A stretch of 64,000 bases of DNA from Petunia secreta (Eukaryota > Streptophyta > Magnoliopsida > Solanales > Solanaceae). The notes beneath the pieces were generated by a model. It was not told the origin of the DNA, did not search any database, and saw only the letters and a list, made by a program, of their open reading frames with translations. The position numbers and the translations under genes were made by a program. Positions within the stretch are counted from its first letter, which is position 1. Each line of letters begins with the position of its first letter. The stretch lies in assembly GCA_029990175.1 (NCBI GenBank), contig JARKIP010000033.1, positions 15,607,001 through 15,671,000 on the forward strand, given 5' to 3'. Positions 23,591 to 35,911 of this stretch are shown piece after piece.

Positions 23591-24003
23591 AACTTTATAG
23601 GGAAAATTACACTCTAAGATATTTTAAAATAGTATATTTACTATAATAGAAGGTTTATCTATTAATTTAAAAAATAGCAATCTTTTTTGCATAAATAGCA
23701 GATTTAGCTAATTAACTAGCAACATGAAATTTATTGCAATCCACTAATTAAGGGATTTATGGAAATCATGGGTATCTTTCTCTCTCCCTCCTAAATAACT
23801 TGAAAACGGTAATTCCTTATTTTATAGCAAAACACTGCATTCCGAAAGATACTTTGAGGATTCCACGATATACTATAATGAGTGTGGATTTCACAGATTT
23901 AATAGAGCATTTCCAATTGCTTCTTCATATTTCATTCCACTGCTTTTTGTTGTATATCTATTCTTTATTTAATTAGCAATAAAACTTAAGTGTCAATATA
24001 ATA
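23591..24003. other. Unassigned AT-rich DNA
   Basis: No gene or clear transposon end. Confidence 0.35.
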
Positions 24004-24605
24004 CACCATTATTAAATTGTGTATATGAATATACCCATAAGTACGCAAAAATAATTATACAAAACACCACTTTTATACCATGTATATAATTCGTATATAA
24101 GAAATATGCAAATAAATACAAAAACAAGTGTACAAAATATCATTTTTATACCATGTATATATTCGTGTAAATGATTATGCCCATAAATACACAAAAAAAA
24201 ATTATATAAAATACCACTTTTATGCCATGTATATAATTCATATACATGAATATGCACATAAATACACAAAAACAAGTGTACAAAATACCACTTTTATACC
24301 ATGTATATAATTTGTTTAAACGAACATGCCCATAAATACACAATTTTTTTAATACAAAATACCAATTTTTTACCATGTATATAATTCGTGTATATGAAAT
24401 ATGCACATAAATATAACAAAGTAAGTGTACAAAATACCACTTTTATACCATGTATATAATTCTGTAAATGAATATGCCCATAAATACACAAAAAGAAAAT
24501 TCTACAAAATACCACATAATATAATTCATGTATATGAGTATGCACCTAAATACACAAAAACAATTATACAAAATGTCATTTTTATACCATGTATATAAGT
24601 CATGG
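24004..24605. repeat. 74-bp tandem array, eight copies
   Basis: The core ttttataccatgtatataat lies near 24071, 24144, 24218, 24292, 24366 and 24441, with a deleted copy near 24512 and the last near 24580. Each unit carries caaaataccac, the core, an atgaatatgc step and cataaatacacaaaa. Four overlapping minus-strand frames over the array repeat IYGH and ELYTWYKSG-like peptides and are repeat artefacts. Confidence 0.9.
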
Positions 24606-24844
24606 AGCATATCTACTTATGGAGCATATTAATTTTGGTAAGTGGATTGGGAATTGGGAGACGAGATTTGAAGGAGATGGAGAATTGGAAGGCAAGATTT
24701 GAGGGAGATGGACTAAGTCATGACTCCTAACTTCCTGCTACATTAGATATTTTTTGTCTGCTATTCTATTAGATAGGTAAGGAAGACTGCTACAGCCAGT
24801 AATTAAGTTTTAAAAGTTAACTAATTATGTAAAAACCCCAACTT

Positions 24845-25020
24845 TATACTACAAGGGTTGAAGTTCAACTTCAGCCCATAAGGTTGAAGTTTACGCATCT
24901 ATGCCTAAAAGTTCAGCTTTTGCGGGTTGTAATTGAACTTTATACCTTATGCATGAAGTTCAGCCCACAGAGATTGAACTTCAGCCCGCAAGATTTGAAC
25001 TTCAGCCCACAAGAATTGAA
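24845..25020. repeat. Short direct repeats of a ttgaacttcagccc motif
   Basis: Variants of ttgaacttcagcccacaaga occur about six times, the last three in tight tandem (24955-25015, about 24-bp spacing). Non-coding. Confidence 0.6.
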
Positions 25021-25277
25021 ATTCCAAAAAGTGACATTTCATGTAAAACCACTAAAAAAATTGCCTCAAATCTAAGACCACTGAAAAAAGTGGCTATTTG
25101 TGCACTTTGCCCCTTCTTTTGGGATAAATGAACCAATACTATTACTACGATGGATGTTAGTATGTTTCAAGTTCCCAGTATTCTTTGTCGATAATTAAGT
25201 TTATTGACAATGTTACATCATTACATGGAACTCCGTGAATAAATTTTAGGGAATATATCCAAGTTTATCATTGTACT

Positions 25278-26550
25278 TGTATTTTCTAAAAATGTGCTTC
25301 AGGTATTACAATTAAAATTTATATTTAGTTGAGTCTTAGACGACCGTTTATATCTCAATTTGACCGATTTATAAACAATTTACGTGGACAAGTAATCGAT
25401 TTACTGAATGTTATTTCAGAAACAATGCAAATAGCAATTTCAACAGAACGAACAATAGCAAATTTTGAGATGTAGTTCGATCAGTACAATTCGAGGACAA
25501 GTGTGATCGAATAAACGAAGACAAGCAATGGATTCACAGTTTATGATGATCGATTCAATATGGTTTCGGGCAAATTACGAACAATGTGCACAATTATTGC
25601 TTTACCGAAGGTGATTTAAATATTAGTTTCGTTCAATATCGAATAAGCGATTTAAAAAGATTCGATGAGTAAGGTTATGATAGAATTATATCAACGATGG
25701 CAAATATGCAAGAGGATATGACAGCCGATGACAGTTTGAATAAAACGATAGAAATGCAGCTGAAGAAATGAAAACTTTATCAAATTAATGCTACGATCAG
25801 AATGATAATAACAACTACGTAACGTGATCGATGATAGCAAGCAAATACGCTGAGCAATGAATTAGTAATACGATCAACGCAATGACAATAAATCAATGAA
25901 ATCGATGACGATAAACGGATATGTCAGGCAATGAAAATAACACGCAAACAACGAAGCAAACAATAATAAATCAAATGAACGAAAGCAGTAAAGCTTATTG
26001 TATTGAAGAATCGGAGGTTGTTGCTTCGATGAAAGAGATGAATCCTCCTCCAACTCTGAACCAAGCTGCGATTGATGTTTGATACAATAGTTGAGACTGC
26101 AACAATGGTATATTTGCTATAGTAATAATAGTGCAATTGAATGACAATAATAATGCAACTGATGAAAAAGGGGTGCTTCTGTTCAGATAAAACGTAAATC
26201 TACAAATGGGAAAGCAGGATCTATTTATAGGTTAAAGAGATGTGCAGTATCCAACCCTAGAAGGACTCCACTCTCTCACGTCTCTCCTTAGTCACGCAAC
26301 AATAGTTGCCCACGTCCAACAACTTCTGCTGTGTCCGCTCCGATAAAAGCGGGATAAGATCAGCCACCGTTATCTGATAAAACAGTCGTCTTCGAAATCT
26401 TCCGATCACAGTATAACATAACCGATCACATCGATGATCAAAGCTGTTTTCGATCAACCTCATTTTTTAATGTCTTCGGAATCTATTCTCAACTTGCCAC
26501 GTAGTCGACCACGTGTCCTTTGCGTGATCGGACAGAAATCGACCAATACA
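25278..26550 (-). repeat. 3' LTR of the Tat-lineage gypsy element
   Basis: On the plus strand it starts TGTATTTTCTAAAAATG and ends GACCAATACA. It matches 40610-41883 almost base for base with scattered substitutions; the lengths are 1273 and 1274 bp. Confidence 0.92.
26221..26230 (-). promoter_or_regulatory. LTR TATA box (3' LTR copy)
   Basis: The minus strand reads CTATAAATAG, 943 bases from the LTR start. The same box lies at the same offset in the other LTR (41553-41562), which is where it would drive the genomic transcript. Confidence 0.55.
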
Positions 26551-26566
26551 GATATTCCCCCCTTGC
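26551..26566 (-). other. Polypurine tract
   Basis: The minus strand reads GGCAAGGGGGGAATATC directly before the LTR start TGTATTGG. This is the expected place and composition for plus-strand priming. Confidence 0.75.
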
Positions 26567-26750
26567 CAAGCGTGTGTCCGAGAAACTTGGCAAGTGGCTT
26601 GAAATCTTTAGGCGGGAAAACACGTAGCACGTTTACGGCCCTTCATTTTGAGACGTCAAAACATCATTTCAACTTCCCATCACTGCACGTGTCAGGCATC
26701 GTGCGGTCGAAAAGTTTCAGTGGTTACCGAGGCAATGATGACTTTTGCCT

Positions 26751-26758
26751 TATAAATA
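26751..26758 (+). promoter_or_regulatory. TATA box of the antisense gene
   Basis: TATAAATA on the plus strand lies 160 bp before the ATG at 26918, followed by a pyrimidine/adenine-rich leader. It lies outside the LTR and points opposite to gag-pol, so the antisense gene seems to carry its own promoter. Function is inferred from position and sequence only. Confidence 0.55.
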
Positions 26759-26917
26759 CCAACCTTGAATCATTTTGCAAACTTTACAACTTCCAAAACT
26801 CTTAAAAACTCTCCAACTTCTTCAAGTTAAATTCCAGAATTTCTCGCTTGCGTTCTACAATTTCTGCTTCAAGCTCTCAAATTGGTTGTTCAAATCATAA
26901 AGTTTATATTTGTTCAA

Positions 26918-29579
26918 GATGTCTTCACCCACTCACGACGTTGCTGATACTGAAGCTACTGCCTCCACCGCTGTCCCGCCACAGCCAGCCGCGGTGGTAG
27001 AGCAAATCGCCACCGTCACTGGCCCTTCAGGGGATAAGAAGGATAAAAACGAAAAGAGAGAAAACAAAAGGACTTCGGCCCCAAGAAGCTGTATTCGAAA
27101 GTCCTTCTGAAAAAGTTTACTTATGACAACGATTGCAACGTAAGTGTCCAAAGTGATTCAGAAAAGAAGAAGAATATTCCCATCAATTCCATATACTGTG
27201 CGATTACTCTTGAGTCGATACCACGAGTTCGGGACGACTGTGGTTGGAATACAGACGAAGTGGACGTGATGTGCCCTCCAAGGAAGTCGACGCTGGCCAC
27301 CCACATCGAAGGCCATTCGGTGGTGTTGACTTACCCATTTACAATCGGTTTCACTCTTCCGATCGACAATGTGATCGAAGAGTTTTGCTGAATGTAGGAT
27401 GTCTGCCTTGGACAGCTTTCTCCATCGATCTAGAGAACGGTGGTGATTATGCGGTACATCGCAGAGAAGGTGGAAGTGGAATTGACACTTCGCCATATCC
27501 GTAACATCTATTTCCCCAAGTTTATAAGGCGGGGGTGATCAATTTGGCCAAACGAGGCCAACGGGCTCTGATCTCCGATAATGATGATGATCTTAGGGGA
27601 TGCGACCAACGTTTTGTTTTCATTCCCACGGAGCAATTGGCTGCGCCCGGAAGGGAGCCACTTCTGAATGGGTGGAACCGAACTCGTAAGTGTTCATCTA
27701 TTTTTCATTTTTTAAATAAATTTGAGATTTGTCTGACCTTGAAAATTCATCTTCCCATCTTCACCTGATAAAATTTTGTTCGATCAAGTCTCCGACATCG
27801 TACCATAGTTGATCAGAGTCTTGGACAAGACAACCAATGATCAGAGGGCCTGGAAGCTGGTTGCAGCTTTACGGACCTTGAAAGCTAAGAATCATGGTGA
27901 ACTTCTTTCCTCTGAATTTGTACTTTTGACTTATTCCTCCCACTAAACTTTGAGTTTCCACAGGCATTACTGGCACCAGAGGCGAGCCTAGCGACGAAGC
28001 AGCCGAAGTCGAGGGCGAGGAAAAGGTCGATGACGTTCCTCCTCCTCCGCAGAAGAAGAAGAAATCCTTTAAGGATTTGTGGAGCAAATATTTGCTCAAA
28101 GTTGTGGGGAAAAGGGAAGGGGCAGTTCGTCGGCTGCGCCCCAAACCATCGAAGAAGTTATCGCTGGGACAAGCTCAGCTATTGCAGCGGCGAAAGCCGA
28201 CGAAGAAGTGACCCCGATCATTGACCTCGAGGAGGAAGAGGCTGGAGAAGAATCGAGTCTGATCGATTAGTGAGGCGTCCCAAAAAGCCAGTGAAGGAGA
28301 GGCTCCAAGAAACAGCTATTCAGCTCAAAGCGACTGAACAATTTGGAGATCTTTCAACTGACTTTGGAGGTGAAGATATCCACCTGTCTCTGATAGCCAA
28401 AGAAGTTACTTCGGGCTCAGGAGGTCTACCCAGCAGAGAGGGCGCCATCGTTTCCTTGGGCGTTATGCCTGAGGTCGAAGAGGAGATGATCGATGCCTTT
28501 GATCGAAGCCTCGAAGAGAGGGATCCAGCAAAAGGGAAAATGCCAGCCTTAGATCGGCCAATAGCGACAGCAAAGTCCAAATACGATGAAGAAACGGATT
28601 TGTCGTTTTTTGGTATAGATCATGCTGACCCGATAGTGCCTCTTCCTCGAGGTGAGGACGCTGCTGCCTTTACCACTTTGGTCGAATATGAAGCACTGGG
28701 TGACAGGTCAGTCACAGTGCACGTGCCGCGTAATGTCGATCTGCTTAGATGCCCAAAGCGGCTTGCCGACTATCTCTTTGATGTTAGGGGCCCGATGGAG
28801 CAAGCTCGTTTGAATACGCACAATGACTTGAGCCTGCCTTCGCAGATTGCTTTTGCCAGTTTTAGGCTAAACTCTTTCCTATCATCTGTTCTTTTCCTTT
28901 TCCTTTGAGTATATCTTGTTGAATCTTACTTATGACTTGCTTTTTGAACTCAATAATGGTGATCGAGACAGCCGATCGAATTCGCCAACTTCAAGACGGA
29001 GCCACAGTGCTGAACGAACAAATCATTCATCTTACTTCGGCGGGGGAAGAGTTCCATCAAAAATTGAAGGCTTTGGAGACTGAACACGCTGGGCTTTTGG
29101 CCAATTTTGATAAAAGCATGAATGAACATGTCCTTCGTCAATCCGAGTTGGAATCTCAGATTCGGGCTTTGAGTGAGCAGCTTAGGCAACACGAAGCCGA
29201 CGCGGAATTGAAGTGTGCCGAACTCAGCTCTGCCTTGGAGAGCAAGAATCGGGAGCTGGCTGAGATGACCGAGGAACTTCAAGCTCTTCGTAAGGGCAAT
29301 GAAGATCTAAGAGTTCAAGCCAACAGCCTGACGAAGAGGAATCGAGTGCTTCAAAGGGAGTCAATCAACCTAAGGCGCGACCTCGAGGAGGAATTTGAGA
29401 AGAAAAAGGACTTGATCCTTGCTGAGTCGAGGCGTGATGTGCTTAGAGAAATATTAGATCGAACTGTTGACATCCCTACTGAGTTGAACGAAGCAACAAC
29501 CATTGGAAGGCTGGCTCATGAGGATCTTGGTCTCCCTGCAAGCTCTTCCGATGAGGGCTCTGACAGAGATGAAGAATGA
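26918..29579 (+). pseudogene. Antisense extra ORF of a Tat element (gypsy-type transposon family)
   Basis: The gene lies between pol and the 3' LTR and reads opposite to gag-pol. It starts at an ATG at 26918 with an alanine/proline-rich N terminus (MSSPTHDVADTEATAS). After a frame change comes a conserved-looking domain (about 27088-27700) with LTYPFTIGFTLPIDNVIEEF, IRNIYFPKF and FVFIPTEQL. This resembles the plant family annotated as putative gypsy-type transposon (PF04195, from memory). Likely introns are a GT start at about 27687 and 27894-27963 (gtgaac...ccacag), plus one near 28870-28950. Then follow acidic/lysine-rich exons (27964-28270), a 212-residue frame (28270-28908) and a coiled-coil C terminus (28932-29579) with heptad-like LESQIRALSEQLRQHE, ending in an acidic SSSDEGSDRDEE tail. 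Stops (for example after EEFC near 27389) and frame shifts make it a pseudogene. Its role is unknown; extra ORFs of this sort are known in Tat elements. Confidence 0.75.
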
Positions 29580-30707
29580 TTTCAACTGTTTTTGTTTACT
29601 TATTTTTGTCCAGTAGCTTGGTCTTTTGGTTCTTGAAACTATGAGGTCTTTTGACCGATCGATGTAAGTACTTTTCAAATGAATGAATGAATTATGTTTT
29701 TAGAAATTTCCTTTTATCGCTTCAAATGTTGTTTTCCGAAAACAAGTTTGTTTGATCGTTCGGAATGTTAACGATTTAGCGATAGTCGTCGGAAAAAGTA
29801 TGAAATGATTGGGCCCAATATACTTAGTGCGTAGTAAAGAATGACATCTCATTTTCACGTAATGCACTCTTCGAACAATTTCAAGTTCGGAAATTTAGAT
29901 TCCAACACTTTGTCTAGAATTGGAATTGTAAAATCCAGCAATGCAAAGATCGATAACACAAAATGACCAGTGTTGTAGAGATCATAGAAATAACATAAGT
30001 GTTGTATATGATTGAAGTATTGGCCGGGGCGCTTAATACATTCTTCAATCAGTTAATTCAATCGGTTACACAATATGGCCGTTTAAAGGCGTCGATGACA
30101 AAATTTCCTTGATTGCTAACGGATCGCTTACATATTGCATGTCCTATTTAAACGAACAGCCCCCGATTTTGAGTGAAAAATTGGGGCTTGAAGTTTTCGT
30201 AAAATTTTGGCGAGTCCCCAGTATGAGTGAAATCGTTGGGGCTTAAGACCTTCGTCGAGTTTGAACGAGTCCCCTGTTTTGTCTTCAATTGATTTTGTCT
30301 TCGTTTTCAAAAGAAGTCCCCAGTTTCTGGGCAGTCCCCAGTCCTTGAATGTGCGATTATCCTACTAACTCCATCCACCCTAGTGTTTGGGTGCGAAGTA
30401 TGAGTAGTCGAACACTAGACTTCGATCTTCGACATCTGAAATGAAAATGTTGGACAAATATCGAGAGAAAGCATTAAAGATGAAGACCATGTTAGAATGT
30501 TCGTCAGACTTTTCGACCCCGATCGGAGCTTTTCGAGCTCAAGTATTCGTGGGTGATGTTTGTCATCATTCGATTCCAAATATGCCTATCATCTAAAAGT
30601 GTTAGTACCAAATAATCAATAATCAAATGTGCCCGATGGAGGGAAAATGAAAATTATGTAAATAAAAGTGAAATTCGATCATACGACACCGTAGCATTTT
30701 CAGAAAT
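29580..30707. other. Spacer between antisense gene and pol
   Basis: No reading frame recognised. Short blocks of gagtccccagt and ttggggctt repeat at 30160-30350. The pol and antisense genes converge here, so both transcripts would terminate in this spacer (inference). Confidence 0.5.
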
Positions 30708-32410
30708 AATACTTCTTCAATTGTGTGATATTCCAATTGAAGTTGACTGGCTTAGAGTCCACTGTTTCGAGCTGGTATGAGCCTTTCCGACCACTGCTTT
30801 GACCCGATAGGGTCCCTTCCAATTTTCTCCCAGTTTGCCTTCGTTTGGTTCATTCTTCTTTGGCTTTTTGGTCCTTAATACATAATAACCTACATTAAAA
30901 GCTCGATACCTGATTTTCTTGTTGAGGTAGTTTTCTGCCTTTTGTTTCTGTGCTTGTATCCGAACTAATGCCATCTCTTTTTGCCTCGATCAAATCCAGC
31001 TCTATCATCATTGCCTTCTTGTTTGATTCATCGGTGGAATGAGCAAACCGAAGACTAGGTTCACCGACTTCCATCAGAATCAATGCTTCTACTCCATAGA
31101 CAAGTGAGAACGGAGTCTATACGGTGCTGTGTTTCACCGTTGTTCGATGAGCCCACAGCGCACCGGGGAGCTCGTTCGGCCAATTGCCCTTTGATTCATC
31201 CATTTTTTTATTCAAATACTCGATTATTGTCTTGTTGGAAGACTCATCTTGTCCGTTTTGCGCTGGGGTGATAGGGTGTTGATGTTATCCGCTTGATCCC
31301 CCATTTCATGAAGAAAGCTGTGATTCGGCTTCCCACGAACTGTTTGCCGTTGTCGCATGTGATCTCTTTCGGGATCCCAAAACGACAAATGATGTCCTGG
31401 TGAATGAACTTGAGAACTTCCTGTTCACAAATTTTAGCCAAAGCAATTGCTTCTACCCACTTAGAAAATTAATTTGTTCAAATTAAAATGAATTTTAGCC
31501 CACCGGGTACTGTCAGAAGCGGCCCGACCAAATCTATTCCCCACTTCATGAACAGCCACGGTGATGTGACCGAGTGAAAGGGCTCTGCTTGTTGATGTAT
31601 GAGGTTTCCAAATCGGTGACATTTATCACACTTGCGAACGAAGTCTTTGGCATCCTCTGCGATCGCTGGCCAATAAAATCCAGCTCTGATTATCATCTGT
31701 ACCAACAATTTGCTGCCGGAGTGATTGCCACATTTGCCTTCGTGAACCTCTCTCAACACATAGCTTGTGCCATTTGGCCCAACACACTTTGCTAAAGGGC
31801 CATTGAACATTCGCCTGTAGAGTTGGTTATCTAAGAGGAAATATATGGCCGCTTTAGCTTTGAGTGATCGGGCAGACTTCTTATCTTCGGGTAGAGTACC
31901 TGCCTGCAAATAGGACAAATATTTGTTTCTCCAATCCCAAGTATGGTTAACATTGTTTACCTCTTTGATGCTCCGACAGAGTGGAGATTCGAACAGATGA
32001 ACCACTGTTTCATCGAGTTCTCACTCGATGGCAGTTGCAAAGCCAAGGTTAGCCAAGGCATCTGCCTCGACGTTGTCTTCCCTCGGGATTTGGGCTATCT
32101 TCCATTCCTATAAAGAAGTTAGTAGATTTTATACCTTGCTGAGCAGTTGCTGCATCCTCGAGTCTCGAACACTAAAATCTCCTTGGACTTGGTTCACCAC
32201 AAGTTGGGAATCGCTTTTGATGTCCAGCCGTTCGATTTTCAAGTCTTTCGCGATCTTTAAGCCTACAGCGATAGCCTCATATTCGGCCTCGTTGTTAGTT
32301 TTAGAATGTAACTTGATCGCGTACCTGAGTTTTTCATCAGTTGGTGCTATTAATAAGACTCTGAGGCCAGTGCCTTTTACATTCGAAGCTCCATCGGTGT
32401 ACATCATCTA
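30708..32410 (-). pseudogene. Gypsy second RNase H and integrase, broken
   Basis: The minus strand from 32407 reads MYTDGASN, NNEAEYEA and SDSQLVVNQVQGDF, the pattern of the archaeal-type RNase H found in Tat elements. A stop near 32129 precedes PREDNVEADALA. The integrase follows. Its zinc-binding HHCC region reads VHEGKCGNHSG...CDKCHRF (within 31478-32005). The first core aspartate is in WGIDLVGPL and the second in ITCDNGKQF (31244-31441), after a stop near 31478. The glutamate region (GQDESSNK) lies past a frame change near 31255. The C-terminal domain at 30717-30974 has VGYYVLR and GKLGENWKGPYRV. At least three breaks separate the segments. Confidence 0.9.
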
Positions 32411-34063
32411 GACTCCGGGGTCTGGATCCCTCATCATAAGCTCCTCCTTCTTTGCTTCCGGAAGGATGTTAGCGCTAAAGTCTGCTTCAAAATAAGCTAA
32501 AACTTGAGATTTGATGGCGGTGCGAGGCTGGTAAGTGATATCGTACTCACTCAGCTCGACCACCCATTTCATCAATCGACCAGAAAGATCTGGCCGATCT
32601 AAAATATTTTGTAAAGGAAAAGTAGTGACAACAGATATAGAGTGACATTGGAAATACGGTCTTAATTTTTGTGCTGTTGTGACAAGTGCAAGTTTTTTAA
32701 ACGTGGGTATCTGGTTTCAGCATCTAATAATGTTTTACTGACATAGTAAATAGGAAATTGGTTACCTCCGTCCTCGCGAACGAGGACAGCGCTTACTGCC
32801 ACTTCGGAAACAGCCAAGTAAATTAGCAACATTTCTCCTTCGATCGGCTTTGAGAGCAGCGGAGGGTTGGATAAATATTGCTTCAATTCTTTGAGGGCTC
32901 GTTTGCATTCTGGCGTCCAATCAAAGCTTGCATTTTTACTTAGTACTGAGAAGAGCTTGTGACATCGTTCAGATGACCTCGAGATGAACCTACTGAGATA
33001 GGCTACTCGACCGGTCAGCTGCTGAACTTTTTTCCCCGTTGTCAATTCTTCGGATATGCTTTCTATCGCCTTGATTTTGTCTGGGTTAACCTCGATCCCT
33101 CTCTGCAATATGAATCCCAAGAACTTGTCGGATCCGACCCCGAACGCGCATTTCTCCCGATTCAGCCTCATGTTGAACCGCCTTAGTATCGTAAATGTTT
33201 CTTCCAAATGACTTAAATGATCCTTCCTTTCTAATGACTTAACCAACATATCATCGATGTACACTTCCATCGTTTTCCCGATCAAATCTTTAAACATGGT
33301 GGTAACCAAACGTTGATAAGTAGCCGCAGTATTTTTGAGACCGAAGGGCATGACCGTTTAACAATAAGTCCCCATGTCTGTGATAAAAGACGTTTTTTCT
33401 CGATCTGGTGGGTCTATCGAAATTTGATTATAGCCTGAGTAAGCATCCAAAAAAACTCAACATCTCGTGCCCTGCCGTCGAATCAATCAATCTATCGATG
33501 TGAGGCAGTGGGAACGAATCTTTTGGGCAAGCTTTGTTAAGGTCGGTGTAATTGATGCATACTCTCCACTTCCCATTCTTCTTCGACACTACGACAGTGT
33601 TCGCTAGCCACTCTGGATATTTAACCTTCTTAATGAACCCATTCGCCAACAATTTATCTACTTCATCGTTGATAACTTTCCTTCGAAATCCTCCATTCAG
33701 CCGTTTCTTTTGCTTCACTAGCCGATGTCTTGGATCGACATTCAACTTATGTGTGGCAACTTTTGGATCGATCCCTATCATATCCATGTGGGACCAAGCA
33801 AAACAATGAGAATTATCCTTGAGAAAAGATATGATTTTCGCTCTTACTTCGGGATCCAACTCTGCCCCGACGTATACTTTCCGATCTGGTTTGTCATCGA
33901 ATAGCATTACTTCCTCTAATTCTTCTATCGTAGAATCTTCAGCTTTTTGTTTGTGTTGTTCTCTAACACATGACGGAATCGATGCGAATTCGTCTTCGAC
34001 TACGGGCTCCGCTAACTGTACTAGTTGAGCACATGACGGAGTCGCAGTGAAGTCTTTAGCCAC
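32411..34063 (-). pseudogene. Gypsy reverse transcriptase and first RNase H, broken
   Basis: The N-terminal piece (33428-34063) has AHKLNVDPRHR-like sequence, VVVSKKNGKWRVCINYTDLN and CPKDSFPLPHID. A run of seven A (plus strand 33449-33455) shifts the frame where FLDAYSGYNQI should follow, and a stop follows near 33358. The second piece (32662-33351) starts at MPFGLKNTAATYQRL and has the catalytic YIDD at 33250-33261, then GFILQRGIEVNP, FDWTPEC and an RNase H start (YYVSKTLLDAETRYP). After about 32680 the frame is lost again. The reaction of the intact protein is copying element RNA to DNA and degrading the RNA strand. Confidence 0.92.
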
Positions 34064-34338
34064 AGATTCCGCTAACTGTGATTGCTATTTCTGAATGCCG
34101 TCCTTAACAGCCACTGAGTAGCACTCTCGAGAAGCCTGCTGCTCACCTCTTATTTCGCACACTCCCTATGGAGTGGGAAATTTTACAACTTGATGTAGAG
34201 TCGATGGAACCGCTCCCATAGCGTGGATCCATGGTCGACCAAGTATCATGTTGTATGCCATGTCACCTTTCATCACTTGAAACAATGTATCATTCTCAAC
34301 GCCTTCCGCGTATGTCTTAATTGTAATTTCTCCAACGG

Positions 34339-34700
34339 TCACTTCGCTCGAATTATTGAAACCGATAACACCGTTGAACTAGGCACGATCTTGTCGTTCA
34401 ACTGCAACTGTTCCACTACCCTAGAATGAATTATGTTAACCGAGTTGTTGGCATTGATCAGTACTCTCTTTACATTGGAATCGTCAACTCTCATTATTAG
34501 AACTAAGGCATCGTGATGGGGATGAATCCTTTCATCGAAGTTGAAATCCCCGAACACAGTCTCATCGTTCATGTCGTCTCGTGTCCTCTTGTCTCGTGTA
34601 AACGAAACCTTTGCATATTTCTTTGTGGTGTAAGTCACTCCGCAAACGTCAACTCCCCCAGTTATAACGTTCACCGTTTTCCTCAGAGCAAGAGTTTTTG
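34339..34700 (-). pseudogene. Gypsy aspartic protease, catalytic site lost
   Basis: The frame 34339-34674 has ERIHPHHDALVLIMRVDDSN and then VLINANNSVNIIHS. In this family the second segment normally holds an aspartate in a D-[TS]-G-S pattern. Here the aspartate position is asparagine and the following glycine/serine is NN, so the protease could not work. It sits between the gag zinc-finger-like region and RT, as expected. Confidence 0.8.
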
Positions 34701-35797
34701 GTGGCTCATCATCCTTTTTCTAATTAAAATTATTTTGCCCCCTTTCGGTCAATAATTCCACCAAATGCCCCTTTTCCAACAAGCTAGCCACCTCATACCG
34801 CAATGCCTTACATTCTTCCGTCGTGTGTCCAAAATCGTGGTGGAATGCACACCACAAGTTTTCGTCCCTCGTATTCGGATTCGTCTTCATTCGACGGAAA
34901 GCTTCACTACTTTCTCACCCATCCCTTTCAAATGATTTACTAGATTAGATGTCGACACACAAAAATTATATTTTGTCACTTTGGGAGGTAATGGTCGATC
35001 TTTGTAAGCCGAAGACGGACTCGACTGTCCCTTCTTCGGTTGATTTTTCAAACTACCAGCTTCGTGGTTGTTACTCCCCATCCGAGGAAAACTGTAGGGC
35101 TCCCATCATTGATCCCTATAGTTTTGCCTGTCATTCTCAATTCTCCGTGGTGATGGTCGATCATACTGACGATCGTATCGTGCCAGCCGCAACTCCTCTT
35201 CTTCAGCCCTAATCTTTGGCTCACACTCATGATGCAAATCATCAAAGGCCCATGTATTGATTTCCCTCAAATGATCTTTCAACTTTGCACATGCCTCCGT
35301 TTAATTGTTGCTTAGATTATTTTCAAAAGACAAACAACCCCATCTCTCGTCGACATTTGAGATGTTAATCTTTTCATCATTGAACCGCTTTAGAAACTGT
35401 TTGATAGTCTCATCGGGTCGTTGCTTGATGTTCAAGATATCTTCAACTCTTGGTTCTATCTTTTTAGCCCCAGTGTGTGCTCGAATGAACTTAGCAGACA
35501 TGTCATCGAAATCTGATATCCCATTTTTGAGTAACTGTAAATACCATTTTAATGCTCCTCCCCTCAGTGTTTCATAGAATTTCTTCAAACTGGCCGAATT
35601 AATCTCATTCGAAGTCAAGTCATTCGATTGAACTGCAATCGAAAACATGTCGATGTGATTTCTTGGGTCCGTAGTTCTATCGTACCTCAAACCTTCTGGA
35701 AACTTGAAAGTTTGGGGAATAGGGAGTGGAGCTGCACTTAGTGTAAACGGACGCTTTGAGATCGATTTCTTGGTGACGTCGTCTGTTAACTTTGGAG
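34701..35797 (-). pseudogene. Gypsy gag, C-terminal part
   Basis: Reading on the minus strand from the edge of the nested solo LTR (35797), the frame carries FKFPEGLRYDRTTDPRNHID, KWYLQLLKNGI and NIKQRPDETIKQFLKRF, the retrotransposon gag core. A CAA-to-TAA type stop lies at about 35301-35303. Further segments (35048-35245, 34887-35081) continue in other frames. A zinc-finger-like WCAFHHDFGHTTEEC is readable near 34800-34855, followed by EVASLLEKGHL, the usual end of gag in this lineage. The gag particle protein would assemble around element RNA in the cytoplasm. Confidence 0.85.
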
Positions 35798-35878
35798 TGT
35801 TGACACTCAATTTTGTCCCGAAAATTTCGTAAAACTAATAAATTGTTGCAATATTTTATAATTAGTGCTAATTTTGAA

Positions 35879-35911
<33 letters not shown>

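Noticed and set aside
24012..24545. Four overlapping minus-strand frames with similar peptides
   Set aside because: They are translations of the 74-bp tandem array in different frames.
26910..27110. Independent small host gene at the antisense start
   Set aside because: It continues, after a frame change, into the antisense gene domain and lies inside the gypsy element, so it was merged with that gene.
28950..29282. Minus-strand frame across the antisense gene
   Set aside because: The plus strand carries the coiled-coil reading frame with heptads; the minus frame is its shadow.
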